A stretch of 64,000 bases of DNA, taken from NCBI RefSeq assembly GCF_019974135.1, contig NZ_AP025017.1, positions 2,232,001-2,296,000 on the forward strand, given 5' to 3'. The DNA is from Actinomyces capricornis. GTDB taxonomy: Bacteria > Actinomycetota > Actinomycetes > Actinomycetales > Actinomycetaceae. Both the position numbers and the translations under genes were made by a program. A model generated the notes under the pieces. The model had not been told where the DNA came from, ran no database searches, and saw only the letters and a list, made by a program, of their open reading frames with translations. Below, piece after piece: positions 52,111 through 62,112 of this stretch (position 1 is its first letter; each line of letters starts with the position of its first letter).

Positions 52111-52787
52111 GGTTCCTCCTGGGGGCCCTGGCCTATATCGCGGACCCCGCCCACTGGGGCGGCCCCATGGGCATCGGGACACTGACCCTCCAGCACGTGC
52201 TGTACTCCCTGCTGGGCGTGGGGGCCGCAGCCCTCATCGGCGTGCCCGCGGGCTGGTGGGTGGGCCACCGCGGCATGGGGCGCGGCTGGGTCCAGGCCCT
52301 GTCCGGCTCAGTGCGAGCCCTGCCCACCCTGGGCCTGATCACCCTGTTCGCCCTGGCCCTGGGCATCGGACTGGCCGCTCCCCTCCTGGCCTTCGCCATC
52401 CTGGCCCTGCCCAGCGTGCTGGCCGGGGCCACCAATGGCATCCGGGCGGCAGCGGCCAGTGCCGTCGACGGCGCCAGGGCCTCGGGGATGAGCGAGGCCC
52501 AGATCCTGTGGCGCGTCGAGATCCCCCTGGGCGCCTCCCTGCTCCTGGGCGGCCTGCGCTCGGCCAGCCTCCAGGTCATCTCCACCGCCACGCTGGCCGC
52601 CTACACCGGGGCCGGGGGACTGGGGCGCCTGATGTTCCTCGGCCTGAAGACACAGAACTACACGATGATGCTGGCCGCAGCGCTCATGGTCATCGCCCTG
52701 GCCCTGGCCTCCGAATGCGCCTTCGCCCTGGCGCAGCGGGTCTGGACCCCCGCAGGATCGCGCCACTACCGGAAGGACCCCGCATGA
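52107..52787 (+). CDS. Osmoprotectant ABC importer, permease 2
   Basis: 226 residues from ATG 52107 (overlap ATGA). It is homologous in plan to permease 1: VRALPTLGLITLFALALG and the EAA-type loop ASGMSEAQILWRVEIPLGA. Together the two form the heterodimeric channel, as in OpuCB/OpuCD. Confidence 0.9.
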   Translation: MRFLLGALAYIADPAHWGGPMGIGTLTLQHVLYSLLGVGAAALIGVPAGWWVGHRGMGRGWVQALSGSVRALPTLGLITLFALALGIGLAAPLLAFAILALPSVLAGATNGIRAAAASAVDGARASGMSEAQILWRVEIPLGASLLLGGLRSASLQVISTATLAAYTGAGGLGRLMFLGLKTQNYTMMLAAALMVIALALASECAFALAQRVWTPAGSRHYRKDPA

Positions 52788-53737
52788 GCACGCCCCACCC
52801 CGCACCAGTGACCGGGCCCCCGGCCCCTGGGCGCCGCGGCCTGCTGGCCCTGGGCGGAGCCCTGGCCCTGGGGGCCGTGGCCGCCTGCTCCAACCGCGAC
52901 CCCTTCGCCCAGGAGGGCGGCGCCGTCGTGGCGGGCCAGACCATCGTCGTGGGCAGCCAGCAGTACTACTCCAACGAGATCATCGCCGAGATCTACGCCC
53001 AGGCGCTGGAGCACGCCGGGCTGGAGGTCCAGCGCCAGTTCCAGATCGGCCAGCGCGAGGTCTACCTGCCCGAGCTGGAGTCCGGCATGATCCAGGTCCT
53101 GCCCGAGTACGGCGGCAACCTGCTGCAGTACTACGACCCCCAGACCACTGCCACCGGAACCGACGGCATCTACGACGCCCTTCTCCAGGCCCTGCCCGCC
53201 TCCCTGACCGCCCTGACCCCGGCGCCGGCCACCGACCAGGACTCCCTGGTCGTCACCCGCGCCACCGCCCAGGAGCACTCCCTGACCACCATCGGGGACC
53301 TGGCCTCCCTGGGGCGCCCCATCAGCATCGCGGCCAACTCCGAGTTCAACACCCGGCCCTACGGGCCGCAGGGCCTCAAACGCGTCTACGGCGTCGAGGC
53401 CGCCGTCACCCCTGTGGAGGACTCGGGCGGGCCGCTGACGGTCAAGGCCGTCACCGACGGCACTGTCGATGTCGCCGACATCTACTCCTCCGATCCGGCC
53501 ATCGCCGCCAAGGACCTGGTGATCCTGGAGGACCCCGAGGGGCTCATCCTGCCCCAGAACGTCACCCCCGTGGTGGCGGCCACCCTGCCGGCCCTGGCCG
53601 TCACGGCCATCAACCGGGTCTCGGCCCTGCTGACCACCGAGGAGCTCAGGGCCCTCAACGCCCGCTCCACCGCCGAGCAGATCCAGGCCCCCACCATCGC
53701 CCGTGACTGGATGGCGGCGCAGGGCCTGGGCTCATAG
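52784..53737 (+). CDS. Osmoprotectant ABC importer, substrate-binding lipoprotein
   Basis: 317 residues from ATG 52784 (overlap ATGA). The signal has RR followed by GLLALGG and a lipobox AVAAC (Cys35); the twin Arg raises the possibility of Tat export. The OpuAC/OpuCC fold is indicated by IVVGSQQYYSNEIIAEIYAQ, LPEYGGNLLQYY, and DVADIYSSDPAI. It binds betaine, choline or a related quaternary amine; which is not clear. The 3' end overlaps the convergent MFS gene by six bases. Confidence 0.9.
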   Translation: MSTPHPAPVTGPPAPGRRGLLALGGALALGAVAACSNRDPFAQEGGAVVAGQTIVVGSQQYYSNEIIAEIYAQALEHAGLEVQRQFQIGQREVYLPELESGMIQVLPEYGGNLLQYYDPQTTATGTDGIYDALLQALPASLTALTPAPATDQDSLVVTRATAQEHSLTTIGDLASLGRPISIAANSEFNTRPYGPQGLKRVYGVEAAVTPVEDSGGPLTVKAVTDGTVDVADIYSSDPAIAAKDLVILEDPEGLILPQNVTPVVAATLPALAVTAINRVSALLTTEELRALNARSTAEQIQAPTIARDWMAAQGLGS

Positions 53738-55009
53738 GCCGGGACGAGAGGGGCTGTGCCGGGCCGGCCCCAGGCGGATCCAGGCCACGGCCGTGGAGGA
53801 GGCCAGGACCGCGCCCGACAGGGCGAAGGGCGCTGCGGGCTGCCAGGCGTACAGGGCGGTGGCGGTCACCGGGGCGAGGATCCAGGTCGAGGCCGCCGTG
53901 GCCTGGAGCAGGCCGGCAATACCGCCCTGCTCGGCGGCACTGACAGACAGCGAGCCCCCGGCGGTGAAGCCCGGGCCCAGGAGCCCGGCCCCCACCCCGA
54001 TGAGCAGGGTGGAGGCCGCCATGAGCCACAGGCCCGGCGCGGCCCACAGGGCGCCCAGCGCCACCAGCGCCGTCGTGCTGCCGATGCGCACCAGACGCTC
54101 AGGCGCCCACCCCAGGCGGGGAACGAGGAGGAGCTGGGTGAGGGTCGCCCCCGCGGCATTGGCCAGCAGCATCACCGCCGTCATGCCCAGAGCCCGGTGC
54201 GGGGCCAGGCCCAGGCGGTCCTGGACCAGGAAGCCCGCCGTGATCTGAACCATGCCGGAGGTGAAGAACAGGCCGAAGGCCGAGCCGACCCAGGGGCTCA
54301 CCCGCCGATCGCGCCAGGAGACCCGCGGCGGCAGCGCCGGGACGTGCGCCCGCCCGCCGCCCGCGGCCCCGCCCTCCTCCCGCGGGAGCCAGAGCCAGCC
54401 GATGGCCAGGGCCAGGACCACGGCCACGGGCGTGGCGTGGACGGGGGCGTAGATCGACCAGGCCCCCAGCGCCGAGGAGGCCAGCGAGCCCAGGACGATC
54501 GCCAGCTGCACGCTGCCGGAGAAGGCCGACATGCCCCGCACCCGGGAGGCCTGATCCGGGGTGATCTGGGCGATGAGCGCCTGGCCCGTGGGCGGTATCG
54601 CCGCCACCGCCCCACCGAAGAGGGGGCCGCGCGCCACGACGATGAGCGCGGCGGTCAGCCCGGTGCCCAGCAGGCCGTGGGCGCGCAGGGCCACTGCCAG
54701 GGCGAAGAGGCATCCCGCCCCCACCGCCAGGCTCAGGGCCGCGATGAGGACCCGACGGAGCCCCCAGGCCACCGAGCGGCGCCCCCAGAACTGGCTGAGC
54801 ACCGTGACCGTCAGGGCAGCGCTGGAGACGGCCAGGCCCACCACCCACTCGTGCAGCCCCAGGCTGCGGGACAGGGGCGCCACCGAGACGTTGAGCATGT
54901 TCTGCGCCACATAGGTGAACAGGCAGACGGCCAGCAGGGCGCGCAGGCGGGTATCGGACAGGACCGAGCGCGACGGCGCGCCCGGCGTGGCGTGGGAGGG
55001 ATCGGGCAC
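53732..55009 (-). CDS. Major facilitator superfamily transporter
   Basis: 425 residues from GTG 55009. Twelve hydrophobic segments in two halves; the loop FWGRRSVAWGLRR is a motif-A-like MFS signature. The pattern fits a drug:proton antiporter or a general efflux permease; the substrate is unknown. Convergent with, and overlapping, the last osmoprotectant gene. Confidence 0.82.
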   Translation of the reverse strand: MPDPSHATPGAPSRSVLSDTRLRALLAVCLFTYVAQNMLNVSVAPLSRSLGLHEWVVGLAVSSAALTVTVLSQFWGRRSVAWGLRRVLIAALSLAVGAGCLFALAVALRAHGLLGTGLTAALIVVARGPLFGGAVAAIPPTGQALIAQITPDQASRVRGMSAFSGSVQLAIVLGSLASSALGAWSIYAPVHATPVAVVLALAIGWLWLPREEGGAAGGGRAHVPALPPRVSWRDRRVSPWVGSAFGLFFTSGMVQITAGFLVQDRLGLAPHRALGMTAVMLLANAAGATLTQLLLVPRLGWAPERLVRIGSTTALVALGALWAAPGLWLMAASTLLIGVGAGLLGPGFTAGGSLSVSAAEQGGIAGLLQATAASTWILAPVTATALYAWQPAAPFALSGAVLASSTAVAWIRLGPARHSPSRPGL

Positions 55010-55015
55010 CGCAGT

Positions 55016-55021
55016 ACTCTA
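55016..55021 (-). promoter_or_regulatory. -10 element of the MFS gene
   Basis: TAGAGT on the minus strand, 6 bases before GTG 55009; leaderless arrangement. Confidence 0.5.
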
Positions 55022-55107
55022 GTCGCCCTTCCCCGTGAGGCTGCCACCGGAGAGGGGCGGCGCCCTTCTTATTCGGGGCGGCCCGGGAGGGCGGCGGGGC
55101 TGCAGTT

Positions 55108-56522
55108 GGGTGCGTCTCGTAGTGTGGTGGCAATTCCTGCGGGGCTTGGCCAGCCGGGGGTGCTGGGGTGGGCATCGTGGGACCCAGATTCTCGACCAAG
55201 ATTCACCAGGAGTGTTCCCACGATGCCCACGCACAAGTCTGCCGTGTCTGCCCTGATCGGGGAAGTGCTGTCCGACCCTGACCTGGCCCATGACGATGTC
55301 TTCCGCCGGATGCTGCAAGCCGGTCTGCAAGACCTGATCGATGCCGAGGCGGCCGCGGTCATCGGCGCCGGCCGCTATGAGCGCACCGAGCAGCGCACCA
55401 ACAGGCGCAACGGCAAGCGAGCCAAGACACTGGCCACCACTGCCGGAGAGGTCGAGCTGGCCATCCCCAAGCTGCGCTCCGGGTCGTTCTTCCCCAGCCT
55501 GCTCAACCCGCGCAGGAGGGTCGATAAGGCCCTGTACGCCGTGATCTGCTCGGCCTGGATCGAGGGGGTCTCCACACGCAAGGTCGATGAACTGGTCAAG
55601 GCCCTGGGGTGCGAGTCAGGCATCTCGCGCTCGAGCGTCTCGCGCATCTGCAAGGACATCGACCAGGGCGTGGGCCAGTTCCTGACCCGGCCCCTGGACC
55701 ACTCCTGGTTCCCCTACCTGTTCGTGGACGCGACCTACCTCGATGTGCGCATGGGCCACCGCGTGGTCTGCCAGGCCCTGGTAGTAGCCACCGGAGTATC
55801 AGCCCTGGGCCGGCGCGAGATCCTGGGCATGGCCATCGGGGACGCCGAGACCACCGACTTTTGGACCGAGTTCCTGCGCTCCCTGCGCCAGCGGGGATTG
55901 AGGGTCGCCAGCACCGCTGATCCCCTGGGCGTGGCGCTGGTCACCAGTGACGCCCACGCGGGCCTGAAGGCCGCGATCAAGGCGATCCTGCCCGGGGCGG
56001 CCTGGCAGCGCTGCCGGGTCCACTTCGCCCGCAACGTCACCCAGCACCTGGGCTCGGCCCACTCCAAGCCTGTCAATGCGCTGATCTCCACCATCTTCGC
56101 CCAGACCAGCCCCCAGGCCGTGGCCGCCCAGTACAAGCAGGTCATCGACTCCCTGCAGTCCTGGCTGCCCGCCATCGCCCAGATGCTGATTGACGCCGAG
56201 CCCGACCTGACCGCCTTCACCGCGATGCCCCGCGAGCACTGGTAAAAGATCTGGTCCAACAACCCCATCGAGCGCCTCAACCGCGAGATCAAGCGCCGCG
56301 CCGACGTCGTCCAGGTCTTCCCCGACCGCGAGTCCGTCACCCGCCTGATCGGCGCCGTCCTCCAAGAGCAGCACGAGGAATGGCAGTACAGCGAACGCCG
56401 CTACCTATCCCAGACCTCACTCCAGCAACTCACCCACACCCTGACCCACACCACCCCCGACAACCACCCCCTGATAACCCTCACCACCTAACCCAAAAAA
56501 CACCACACCAAGAGACTTGACC
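55108..56522. mobile_element. IS256-type element B (1415 bp)
   Basis: Bounded by an exact 8-bp target duplication CTGCAGTT (55100-55107 and 56523-56530). The ends align as 22-base inverted repeats without gaps (16 matches), strongest at the inner GTGTGGTG. The right target copy runs directly into the palindromic repeat at 56529, so the element inserted at its edge. Confidence 0.88.
55223..56491 (+). pseudogene. IS256-family transposase with one premature stop
   Basis: From ATG 55223 an uninterrupted mutator-type transposase runs to TAA 56243: GRYERTEQRTNRRNGKR, FPYLFVDATYLDVR (catalytic Asp), ALVTSDAHAGLKAAI and CRVHFARNV (second region). The same frame then continues 82 codons ([18 protein letters not shown], the region with the catalytic Glu) to a true stop at 56491. 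A single C-to-T change of CAA would create this TAA, so it looks like a recent nonsense mutation. The truncated product lacks the last catalytic residue. Confidence 0.88.
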
Positions 56523-56528
56523 CTGCAG

Positions 56529-56632
56529 TTGGGCGTCACTTGGCGGATTGGGCGTCGCTTCGCGGAATGGACGACCCCTGCAAGGTACGTCCATTCCGCC
56601 AAACGACGCACCTGTCGCGAAGTGACGCCCAA
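56529..56632. repeat. Palindromic repeat (REP-like), complete copy at 56.5 kb
   Basis: Two 45-base arms (56529-56573 and 56588-56632) flank a 14-base loop ACCCCTGCAAGGTA. Each arm holds an outer TTGGGCGTCACTT unit and an inner GCGTCGCTT unit. The 40.3-kb copy has the same left arm with few changes. Confidence 0.88.
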
Positions 56633-56954
56633 TCGCACCCGCCCCACCACATGCCCCACCAACGCCGTGGATCGCCACCGCCCTGGAGCGCCGTCGGCCC
56701 CGGCCCACCACCATCGAAGCGCCTCATCGTGCAGCCCCACATCCCGCAGAGAGCCACCGGTCAGGGCCTCCACCGGCCGACCGCGGTCACCACGTCACAG
56801 AGAAGGACGGCCTGTGCCTCCTGCTCCTGCGTTCCAGGCGCCCTGCGGGTTCTCCACCGGAGCACCGGCCGGGTGACGATGAGATCCGCGGCCGGGGCGG
56901 GCCTCGGGATCCGGGAGAGGGGACCTGGCGGATCGACTGATCAGTTCGGGCAGA
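56633..56954. other. Intergenic region before folA end
   Basis: About 320 bases with no credible coding sequence or strong terminator. It separates the repeat from the leftward folate/thymidylate operon. Confidence 0.5.
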
Positions 56955-57572
56955 TCAGAGGTGCACCCAGGTCTCCAGGCGCCAGCGGGCGTCGCCCGAC
57001 ACGGGGCGCCAGGCCCCCGGGGCGTCGGAGCGGGCCGGGTCGATGACCCACTGCCGGGTCGAGATCGCCGGCGCCCGCACCAGGGCGGCCTCCGGCAGGC
57101 CGCGCTCCTGGGCCCGCTGGGAGGCGTCCAGGTCCAGGACGCTGACCACCAGCACATCGGGCAGGCCCGCGGCCAGCGCCTGGTCGTAGACATCCGCGCC
57201 ACCGATCACCCACAGGCGCGGGAGCCCGGCGGCCTGCCCCGTGCGGGGGTCATCGCCCAGCTCCAGGGCCAGCCCGCCAGCCGCGATGGACAGACCCTGG
57301 CGCAGGCTGGAGGCGCGCAGCGCCCCGGGGGCCCGCCAATGGGGGTTGCGGGTGAGGACCACATTGCGCCGCCCGGGCAGGGCCCCGCCCAGGGACTCCC
57401 AGGTGGTGCGGCCCATGACCAGGCCGCAGCCCATCGTCGTGGCCTTGAAGTGCTGGAAGTCCGCCGGAACGCGCCACAGCATGCCGCCATCGGCCCCCAG
57501 GACGCCGGTGACATCCTGGGCCCAGATCATGCCCAGGCCCCCAGCGGGGCTCCTCTGCGTGCTCGGTGTCAT
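56955..57572 (-). CDS. folA: Dihydrofolate reductase
   Basis: 205 residues from ATG 57572 (GAGAGG upstream). It reduces dihydrofolate with NADPH. Family motifs: GMIWAQDVTGVLGADGGMLW, WRVPADFQHFK with the active-site Asp38, VMGRTTWESLG, RRNVVLTR and WVIGGADVYDQAL. It is at the long end for DHFR because of a ~10-residue leader and internal loops. Downstream of thyA by 80 bases, the usual pairing that regenerates tetrahydrofolate consumed by ThyA. Confidence 0.95.
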   Translation of the reverse strand: MTPSTQRSPAGGLGMIWAQDVTGVLGADGGMLWRVPADFQHFKATTMGCGLVMGRTTWESLGGALPGRRNVVLTRNPHWRAPGALRASSLRQGLSIAAGGLALELGDDPRTGQAAGLPRLWVIGGADVYDQALAAGLPDVLVVSVLDLDASQRAQERGLPEAALVRAPAISTRQWVIDPARSDAPGAWRPVSGDARWRLETWVHL

Positions 57573-57652
57573 GGGGCTGGCGCCTCTCTGCCTCGTGCTG
57601 CCAGGTCTGGTTGCGCCCGGTGCTGTGCGGTGGCGGCCGCGTGGCCGCCGGC

Positions 57653-58510
57653 CTAGACGGCCACCGGGGCCTTGATCGCCGGATGGTGCCTGTAGCCCTG
57701 GGAGGCGTCGATGCCCTCCATGGTGTACTCCCCGATGGAGGCGGCGCGCTCCAGGCGCAGGGTGGGGAAGGGGTGGGCCCGGGGCACGCGGGAGAGCTGG
57801 GTGCGGACCTGGTCGACATGATTGTCGTAGATGTGGCAGTCCCCGCCGGTCCAGATGAGCTCGCCCGCCTTCAGACCCGCCTGCTGGGCCAGCATATGGG
57901 TGAGCAGGGCGTAGGAGGCGATGTTGAAGGGCACCCCCAGGAAGAGGTCCGCGCTGCGCTGGTAGACCTGCAGGCTCAGGCGCCCCTGGGCCACATAGCA
58001 CTGGAAGAAGGCGTGGCAGGGGGCCAGGGCCATCTGGTCGAGGTCGGAGACGTTCCAGGCCGAGACCAGCATCCGTCGCGAGTCGGGATCGGTGCGCAGG
58101 GTCGTCAGGAGGGTCGTGATCTGGTCGATGGCTCCACCCTCGCGCGTGGGCCACGAGCGCCACTGGGAGCCGTAGACGGGGCCCAGCTCGCCGGCGTCGT
58201 CGGCCCACTCATCCCAGATGGTGATGCCCCGATCCTGGAGCCAGCGCACATTCGTGGCCCCCTGGAGGAACCACAGCAGCTCCCCCTTGACGGCCTTCAT
58301 CGCCACGAACTTGGTGGTCACCCGGGGGAAGCCGGCGGACAGGTCGTAGCGCAGCTGGCGGGCGAACAGGGATCGGGTCCCCGTGCCGGTGCGGTCGGCC
58401 TTGGGCGTGCCCTGCGCCAGGACTTCGGCCACGAGGTTCTCGTAGGCGACGTCGACCCCCCGGGGGGCATGCAGGCCCATCGCCTCCAGGGCCGGGTAAG
58501 CGGTGCTCAT
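57653..58510 (-). CDS. thyA: Thymidylate synthase (ThyA type)
   Basis: 285 residues from ATG 58510, overlapping the upstream stop by four bases. It converts dUMP to dTMP with methylene-tetrahydrofolate. Key parts: [14 protein letters not shown] (phosphate-binding Arg), catalytic Cys165 in [27 protein letters not shown] and DCHIYDNH. Supplies dTMP in parallel with the salvage genes elsewhere in the window. Confidence 0.97.
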   Translation of the reverse strand: MSTAYPALEAMGLHAPRGVDVAYENLVAEVLAQGTPKADRTGTGTRSLFARQLRYDLSAGFPRVTTKFVAMKAVKGELLWFLQGATNVRWLQDRGITIWDEWADDAGELGPVYGSQWRSWPTREGGAIDQITTLLTTLRTDPDSRRMLVSAWNVSDLDQMALAPCHAFFQCYVAQGRLSLQVYQRSADLFLGVPFNIASYALLTHMLAQQAGLKAGELIWTGGDCHIYDNHVDQVRTQLSRVPRAHPFPTLRLERAASIGEYTMEGIDASQGYRHHPAIKAPVAV

Positions 58511-59184
58511 ACCTCAATGACCTCGGCCGGGTCGATGAGGGCTGCGGGGCCCAGCGCTGCCTGAGTGCCCTCGATGACGTGATTGGCCAGGGCGCGCCCA
58601 CCGGTCCAGCCGATGGCCGCGCCGATGCCGAAGGGCAGCAGGCGCCCCAGTGCCAGGGCGCCGCCCTTGGCCGCCGTCTTCTTGACCATGCGCTTGGCCA
58701 ACTGGGTGTTGACCGAGCGCACCGTGGGCAGCGGCATCTGGGCGAGCATCTGGGCGGCCCAGAACAGGGAGGTCAGGCCCAACTGGCCCTGGACCGCCTC
58801 GGCCCCCTCGCGGCCCAGCAGCGCCGAGAGCACCAGGGCCCGACGGCGCTCGACGTCGACCACCCGCAGCCCGTGGAGCTCGGCCACGGTGAGCACGTAG
58901 GTCACGGCCGAGGCCACGAAGACGGCGGTCTGCCCCACCGTCAGGGCGGCTGCGGTGCCCGTGCCCACCGACGGCAGCGCCGCGGAGGCCCCCACCGCGC
59001 CGGAGGAGATCCCGGCCTCCCGGCGGAAGCGCGCGGCCGCCATCTCCACCAGCTCGGCGTTGTCGGCGCCCGGCCGGTCCCGGCGCATACGGGCCACGCG
59101 CTCGGTGATGCGGGCGGCGGGGATGTCGATGGCCTTATTGATCGCCCTTTCCAGGGCGGTGGGCCTGCCGGCTGAGGTGGACAA
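58507..59184 (-). CDS. EcsC-like protein of unknown function (TTG start)
   Basis: 225 residues. The start is TTG 59184, decided by a perfect AGGAGG six bases upstream; no in-frame ATG or GTG fits better. Helical, with an amphipathic N-terminus, a Gly/Ala/Val-rich membrane-like middle (about 60-100) and a Gly-rich late segment ([22 protein letters not shown]), reminiscent of EcsC-family proteins. First gene of the unit with thyA and folA. Role unknown. Confidence 0.65.
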   Translation of the reverse strand: MSTSAGRPTALERAINKAIDIPAARITERVARMRRDRPGADNAELVEMAAARFRREAGISSGAVGASAALPSVGTGTAAALTVGQTAVFVASAVTYVLTVAELHGLRVVDVERRRALVLSALLGREGAEAVQGQLGLTSLFWAAQMLAQMPLPTVRSVNTQLAKRMVKKTAAKGGALALGRLLPFGIGAAIGWTGGRALANHVIEGTQAALGPAALIDPAEVIEV

Positions 59185-59265
59185 GGGTGCCTCCTGGGGT
59201 GAGATGGCGGGGATGGTGCCCGGTCGTGGTGGTCGAGGCGTCGCGGACTGCGCGCTCGTCCGCGC

Positions 59266-59712
59266 CTAGTCCTCGTCGGGGTCGACGATCTCCAGGGTGA
59301 TGGCCGCGCCCTTCTCCAGGGTATGGCCCACGGTGCAGGAGCGATCGATCGCGCCCTCGACCCGCTCGGCCAGCACGGAGCGCTTGGACTCATCCAGGCC
59401 CGACAGGTCGGTGACGATCTCGACCTGGAAGGACTCGTAGCGCTCCTCCGCCTCGTTCTTGACCGTGGAGCAGCCCACGGTGGCGGCGAAGCCCTCGCCC
59501 AGGGCCTTGGCCAGGCGGTGGTCGGCCGACAGGGTGTTGCAGGTGGCCAGGGCGATCTTGAGCAGCTCACCGGGGGAGAACTCGCCGGGGCCCATGCCCA
59601 CGCGCACTTCGGCGCCGTTGGCGTTGTGGCCGACGTACTGGCGGGTTCCCACGCGCTCGGCCCACACGGCGCCGGGGGCGGAGGACTGGGGGGTGGTGCT
59701 GGATTCAGTCAT
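59266..59712 (-). CDS. OsmC/Ohr-family protein
   Basis: 148 residues from ATG 59712. OsmC-fold features: GPGEFSPGELLKIALATCNTL with one Cys, and a second Cys in IDRSCTVGHTLEKG; these two are the peroxidatic and resolving positions of the family. It likely reduces organic hydroperoxides by a thiol mechanism. Monocistronic; a CACGAT lies 6 bases before the ATG. Confidence 0.85.
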   Translation of the reverse strand: MTESSTTPQSSAPGAVWAERVGTRQYVGHNANGAEVRVGMGPGEFSPGELLKIALATCNTLSADHRLAKALGEGFAATVGCSTVKNEAEERYESFQVEIVTDLSGLDESKRSVLAERVEGAIDRSCTVGHTLEKGAAITLEIVDPDED

Positions 59713-59897
59713 GCGGCGATCGTGCCATACGCGCGGGTTCATCCCCGCCCTCGAGGCCCCGGTGCGCGCCGGGCGAACCGGGAATAGAGGCGGGGTTCGG
59801 GCCCCGCCATGGGCGGCGCCCGGGGTGCGGGCACGGCGCACCCCGGGCGCTCACTGGCCGTGGTCGCCGGCCTCGCCGGCCACAGTGGCCGGCGGTC

Positions 59898-60392
59898 TCA
59901 GTGGCCGGCGAGCCAGGCGGCGGCCCGCTGCTCCTCATCGGCGACGACGCGGTCCACGCGGCTCATGGCCTTGTCCTCGATGGTCTTGCCCACCAGCGGC
60001 ACGGTGACGTTGAGGTCGAGGTCCACGGTGACGACGGTGGCCTCCTGGGCGGGGGCCATGGTGGCGGTGGCGCTGGCGCGCACCGGGGCGCCCTTGACAT
60101 CGATGTCGTAGGAGCCGGTGCGCGATCCGTCCGCGGCGGCCTCGCCCCAGGACTCGGTGACGGTGAAGGTCACTCCCGAGCGCACCAGCTTGGCCGCGGC
60201 AGCGGGCAGGCGGGAGGCGTCCACGTGGCCGGCGATGGTGGCGGCGAAGCCCTGCCCGCGCTGGGCGACGTCGATCGCGGCGTCCTGGAGGCCCACGCGG
60301 GCCGCGCGCTCCTTGTGGTAGTCGGGGTCGGCCAGCATGGCGCTGGTGCGGGCGGGATCGGCGGGGTAGGTGATGGTGATGGTCTTCCTCAT
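59898..60392 (-). CDS. DUF2505-family protein
   Basis: 164 residues from ATG 60392 (CAGGAT 6 bases upstream). It begins TITITYPADPARTSAMLADPDYHKERA and has the layout of DUF2505, an actinobacterial START/polyketide-cyclase-like fold predicted to bind a hydrophobic ligand. No catalytic residues are known. Alternative GTG starts upstream lack support. Confidence 0.8.
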   Translation of the reverse strand: MRKTITITYPADPARTSAMLADPDYHKERAARVGLQDAAIDVAQRGQGFAATIAGHVDASRLPAAAAKLVRSGVTFTVTESWGEAAADGSRTGSYDIDVKGAPVRASATATMAPAQEATVVTVDLDLNVTVPLVGKTIEDKAMSRVDRVVADEEQRAAAWLAGH

Positions 60393-60536
60393 GGCGCGAT
60401 CCTGCCATGAGCACCGCCGGCTCACGAACTGCAGAGCGCGGTGCAAATCCAGACAATTGCCAGGATCTGAACCGGATGCGGCCGGTGGGTCCGGTGTGCC
60501 TCGTGTGCTCAATGGGACGGCGCGGCCCGCTCCCGA

Positions 60537-60542
60537 TACCCT
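60537..60542 (+). promoter_or_regulatory. -10 element of the histidine-kinase gene
   Basis: TACCCT, 6 bases before GTG 60549; leaderless arrangement. Confidence 0.55.
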
Positions 60543-60548
60543 GGTCGG

Positions 60549-62021
60549 GTGCCCATCTCACTGCCGCGCTCCCTGCGGGACTCCACCGACCTGTCCGATA
60601 CCGACCTGGACTGGATCCACCAGCTGATGGCCGACTGGCAGGTGGTGGCGGACCTGTCCACCTCCGACCTGGTGCTGTGGGTCCAGACCGGTGATGGGCG
60701 CTTCGTGGCCGCCGGGCACACCCGGCCCTCCAGCGGCACCACCGTCCACCTGGAGGACGTCATCGGCAGGCGCATGCCGCTCTCGCGCGAGGCCATGGCC
60801 ACCGAGGCCCTCCTGCACGCCCAGATCAGGGAGGCCCTCGAGCCCTACTGGACGGGCACCTCCGCCGTCCACGAGACCTATGTGCCCGTCGTGCGCCAGG
60901 GGCGAGCCATCGCCGTGGTCACCAAGGAGACCTCCGTGGGCGTCATCCGCGGGGGGCGCATCGTCGAGCGCGAGATGGACGAGCTGGCCGATGCCCTGTG
61001 CCGCATGATCGCCGAGGGCTGCTTCCCGATCTCGGGGGCGGGCACCACCATCCGCCACGGCACGCCCCGTGTGGCCGACGGCTTCCTGCGCCTGGACGCC
61101 GACGGCAAGGTCCTGTTCGTCAGCCCCAACGGGCGCTCCTGCTTCCACCGCCTGGGCCTGGAGGGGGAGCTCGACGGCCTCGTGCTGGCCGAGGCCGTCA
61201 CCTCGATCATCCCCCCGCGCACGCCCGTGGATGAGGCCCTGGCGGTGGTGCTCATGGGCCGTCAGGCATGGCTCACCGAGGTCGAGGCCAGCGGGGTGTT
61301 CCTCACCGTGCGCTCCATCCCCCTGACCCTGGAGGGGCGGCGGGCCGGGGCGATCCTGCTGGTGCGCGACGTCACCGAGGTGCGCCGCCGCGAGCAGGTC
61401 CTGCTCAACAAGGACGCCACCATCCGCGAGGTCCACCACCGGGTGAAGAACAACCTGCAGACCGTCTCGGCCCTGCTGCGCATGCAGGCCCGCCGCGCCT
61501 CCAATGAGGAGACCCGCCACGCCCTGGCCGAGGCCGAGCGCCGCGTGACCACCATCGCCACCGTCCATGACGCTCTGAGCCACAATGTTGATGAGCGGGT
61601 GGATTTCGATGAGGTCTTCTCCTCCGTCCTGCGCATGGCGGCCATGGTGGCCACCCCCAACGGGGAGGTGCGCACCCGCCTGGAGGGCTCCTTCGGCGTG
61701 GTCGATGCCGATATCGCCCAGGCCCTGGCCACGGTCCTGGCCGAGCTGGTGACCAACGCCGTCGAGCACGGCATGGAGGGCATGGACGGACGCGAGGGCC
61801 AGGTGGTGGTGCGGGCCGAGCGCAACGGCGACGCCGTGGAGGTCCATGTGCTGGACAACGGCAAGGGCATCGTCCCGGGCAGTCTCAGGTCAGGGCTGGG
61901 AACCCGGATCGTCACCACCCTGGTGCGCGGCGAGCTGCGCGGCACCATCGACTGGCAGCCGGGCCCTCACGGGCAGGGCACCGATGTGGTCCTCCACGCC
62001 CACCTGGGCCAGGAGCGCTGA
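60549..62021 (+). CDS. pdtaS: PdtaS-type sensor histidine kinase
   Basis: 490 residues from GTG 60549. There is no membrane segment. A GAF-like N-terminal domain (about 25-145) and a PAS domain (about 180-275) precede HisKA_2 with EVHHRVKNNLQTVSALL (phospho-acceptor His near 296-297) and an HATPase region (ELVTNAVEHG, LDNGKGI, GLGTRIV). This is the layout of cytosolic PdtaS, which in mycobacteria phosphorylates the RNA-binding ANTAR regulator PdtaR. No pdtaR is in the window. WhiB follows on the other strand. Confidence 0.9.
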   Translation: MPISLPRSLRDSTDLSDTDLDWIHQLMADWQVVADLSTSDLVLWVQTGDGRFVAAGHTRPSSGTTVHLEDVIGRRMPLSREAMATEALLHAQIREALEPYWTGTSAVHETYVPVVRQGRAIAVVTKETSVGVIRGGRIVEREMDELADALCRMIAEGCFPISGAGTTIRHGTPRVADGFLRLDADGKVLFVSPNGRSCFHRLGLEGELDGLVLAEAVTSIIPPRTPVDEALAVVLMGRQAWLTEVEASGVFLTVRSIPLTLEGRRAGAILLVRDVTEVRRREQVLLNKDATIREVHHRVKNNLQTVSALLRMQARRASNEETRHALAEAERRVTTIATVHDALSHNVDERVDFDEVFSSVLRMAAMVATPNGEVRTRLEGSFGVVDADIAQALATVLAELVTNAVEHGMEGMDGREGQVVVRAERNGDAVEVHVLDNGKGIVPGSLRSGLGTRIVTTLVRGELRGTIDWQPGPHGQGTDVVLHAHLGQER

Positions 62022-62112
62022 GCGGGGCCGCCCTCGAGGGCCCTGTGCGTCGTCGGGTGCCCCCGCGGTGCTGGGGGCGGGGGCTGCGGCGGGGCGGTCG
62101 GGTGGCGTCGGA

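Noticed and set aside
53756..55222. Upstream extension of the IS256-B transposase frame across the MFS gene
   Set aside because: The true transposase starts at ATG 55223 inside the element; the extension is antisense to the MFS gene and is low-complexity.
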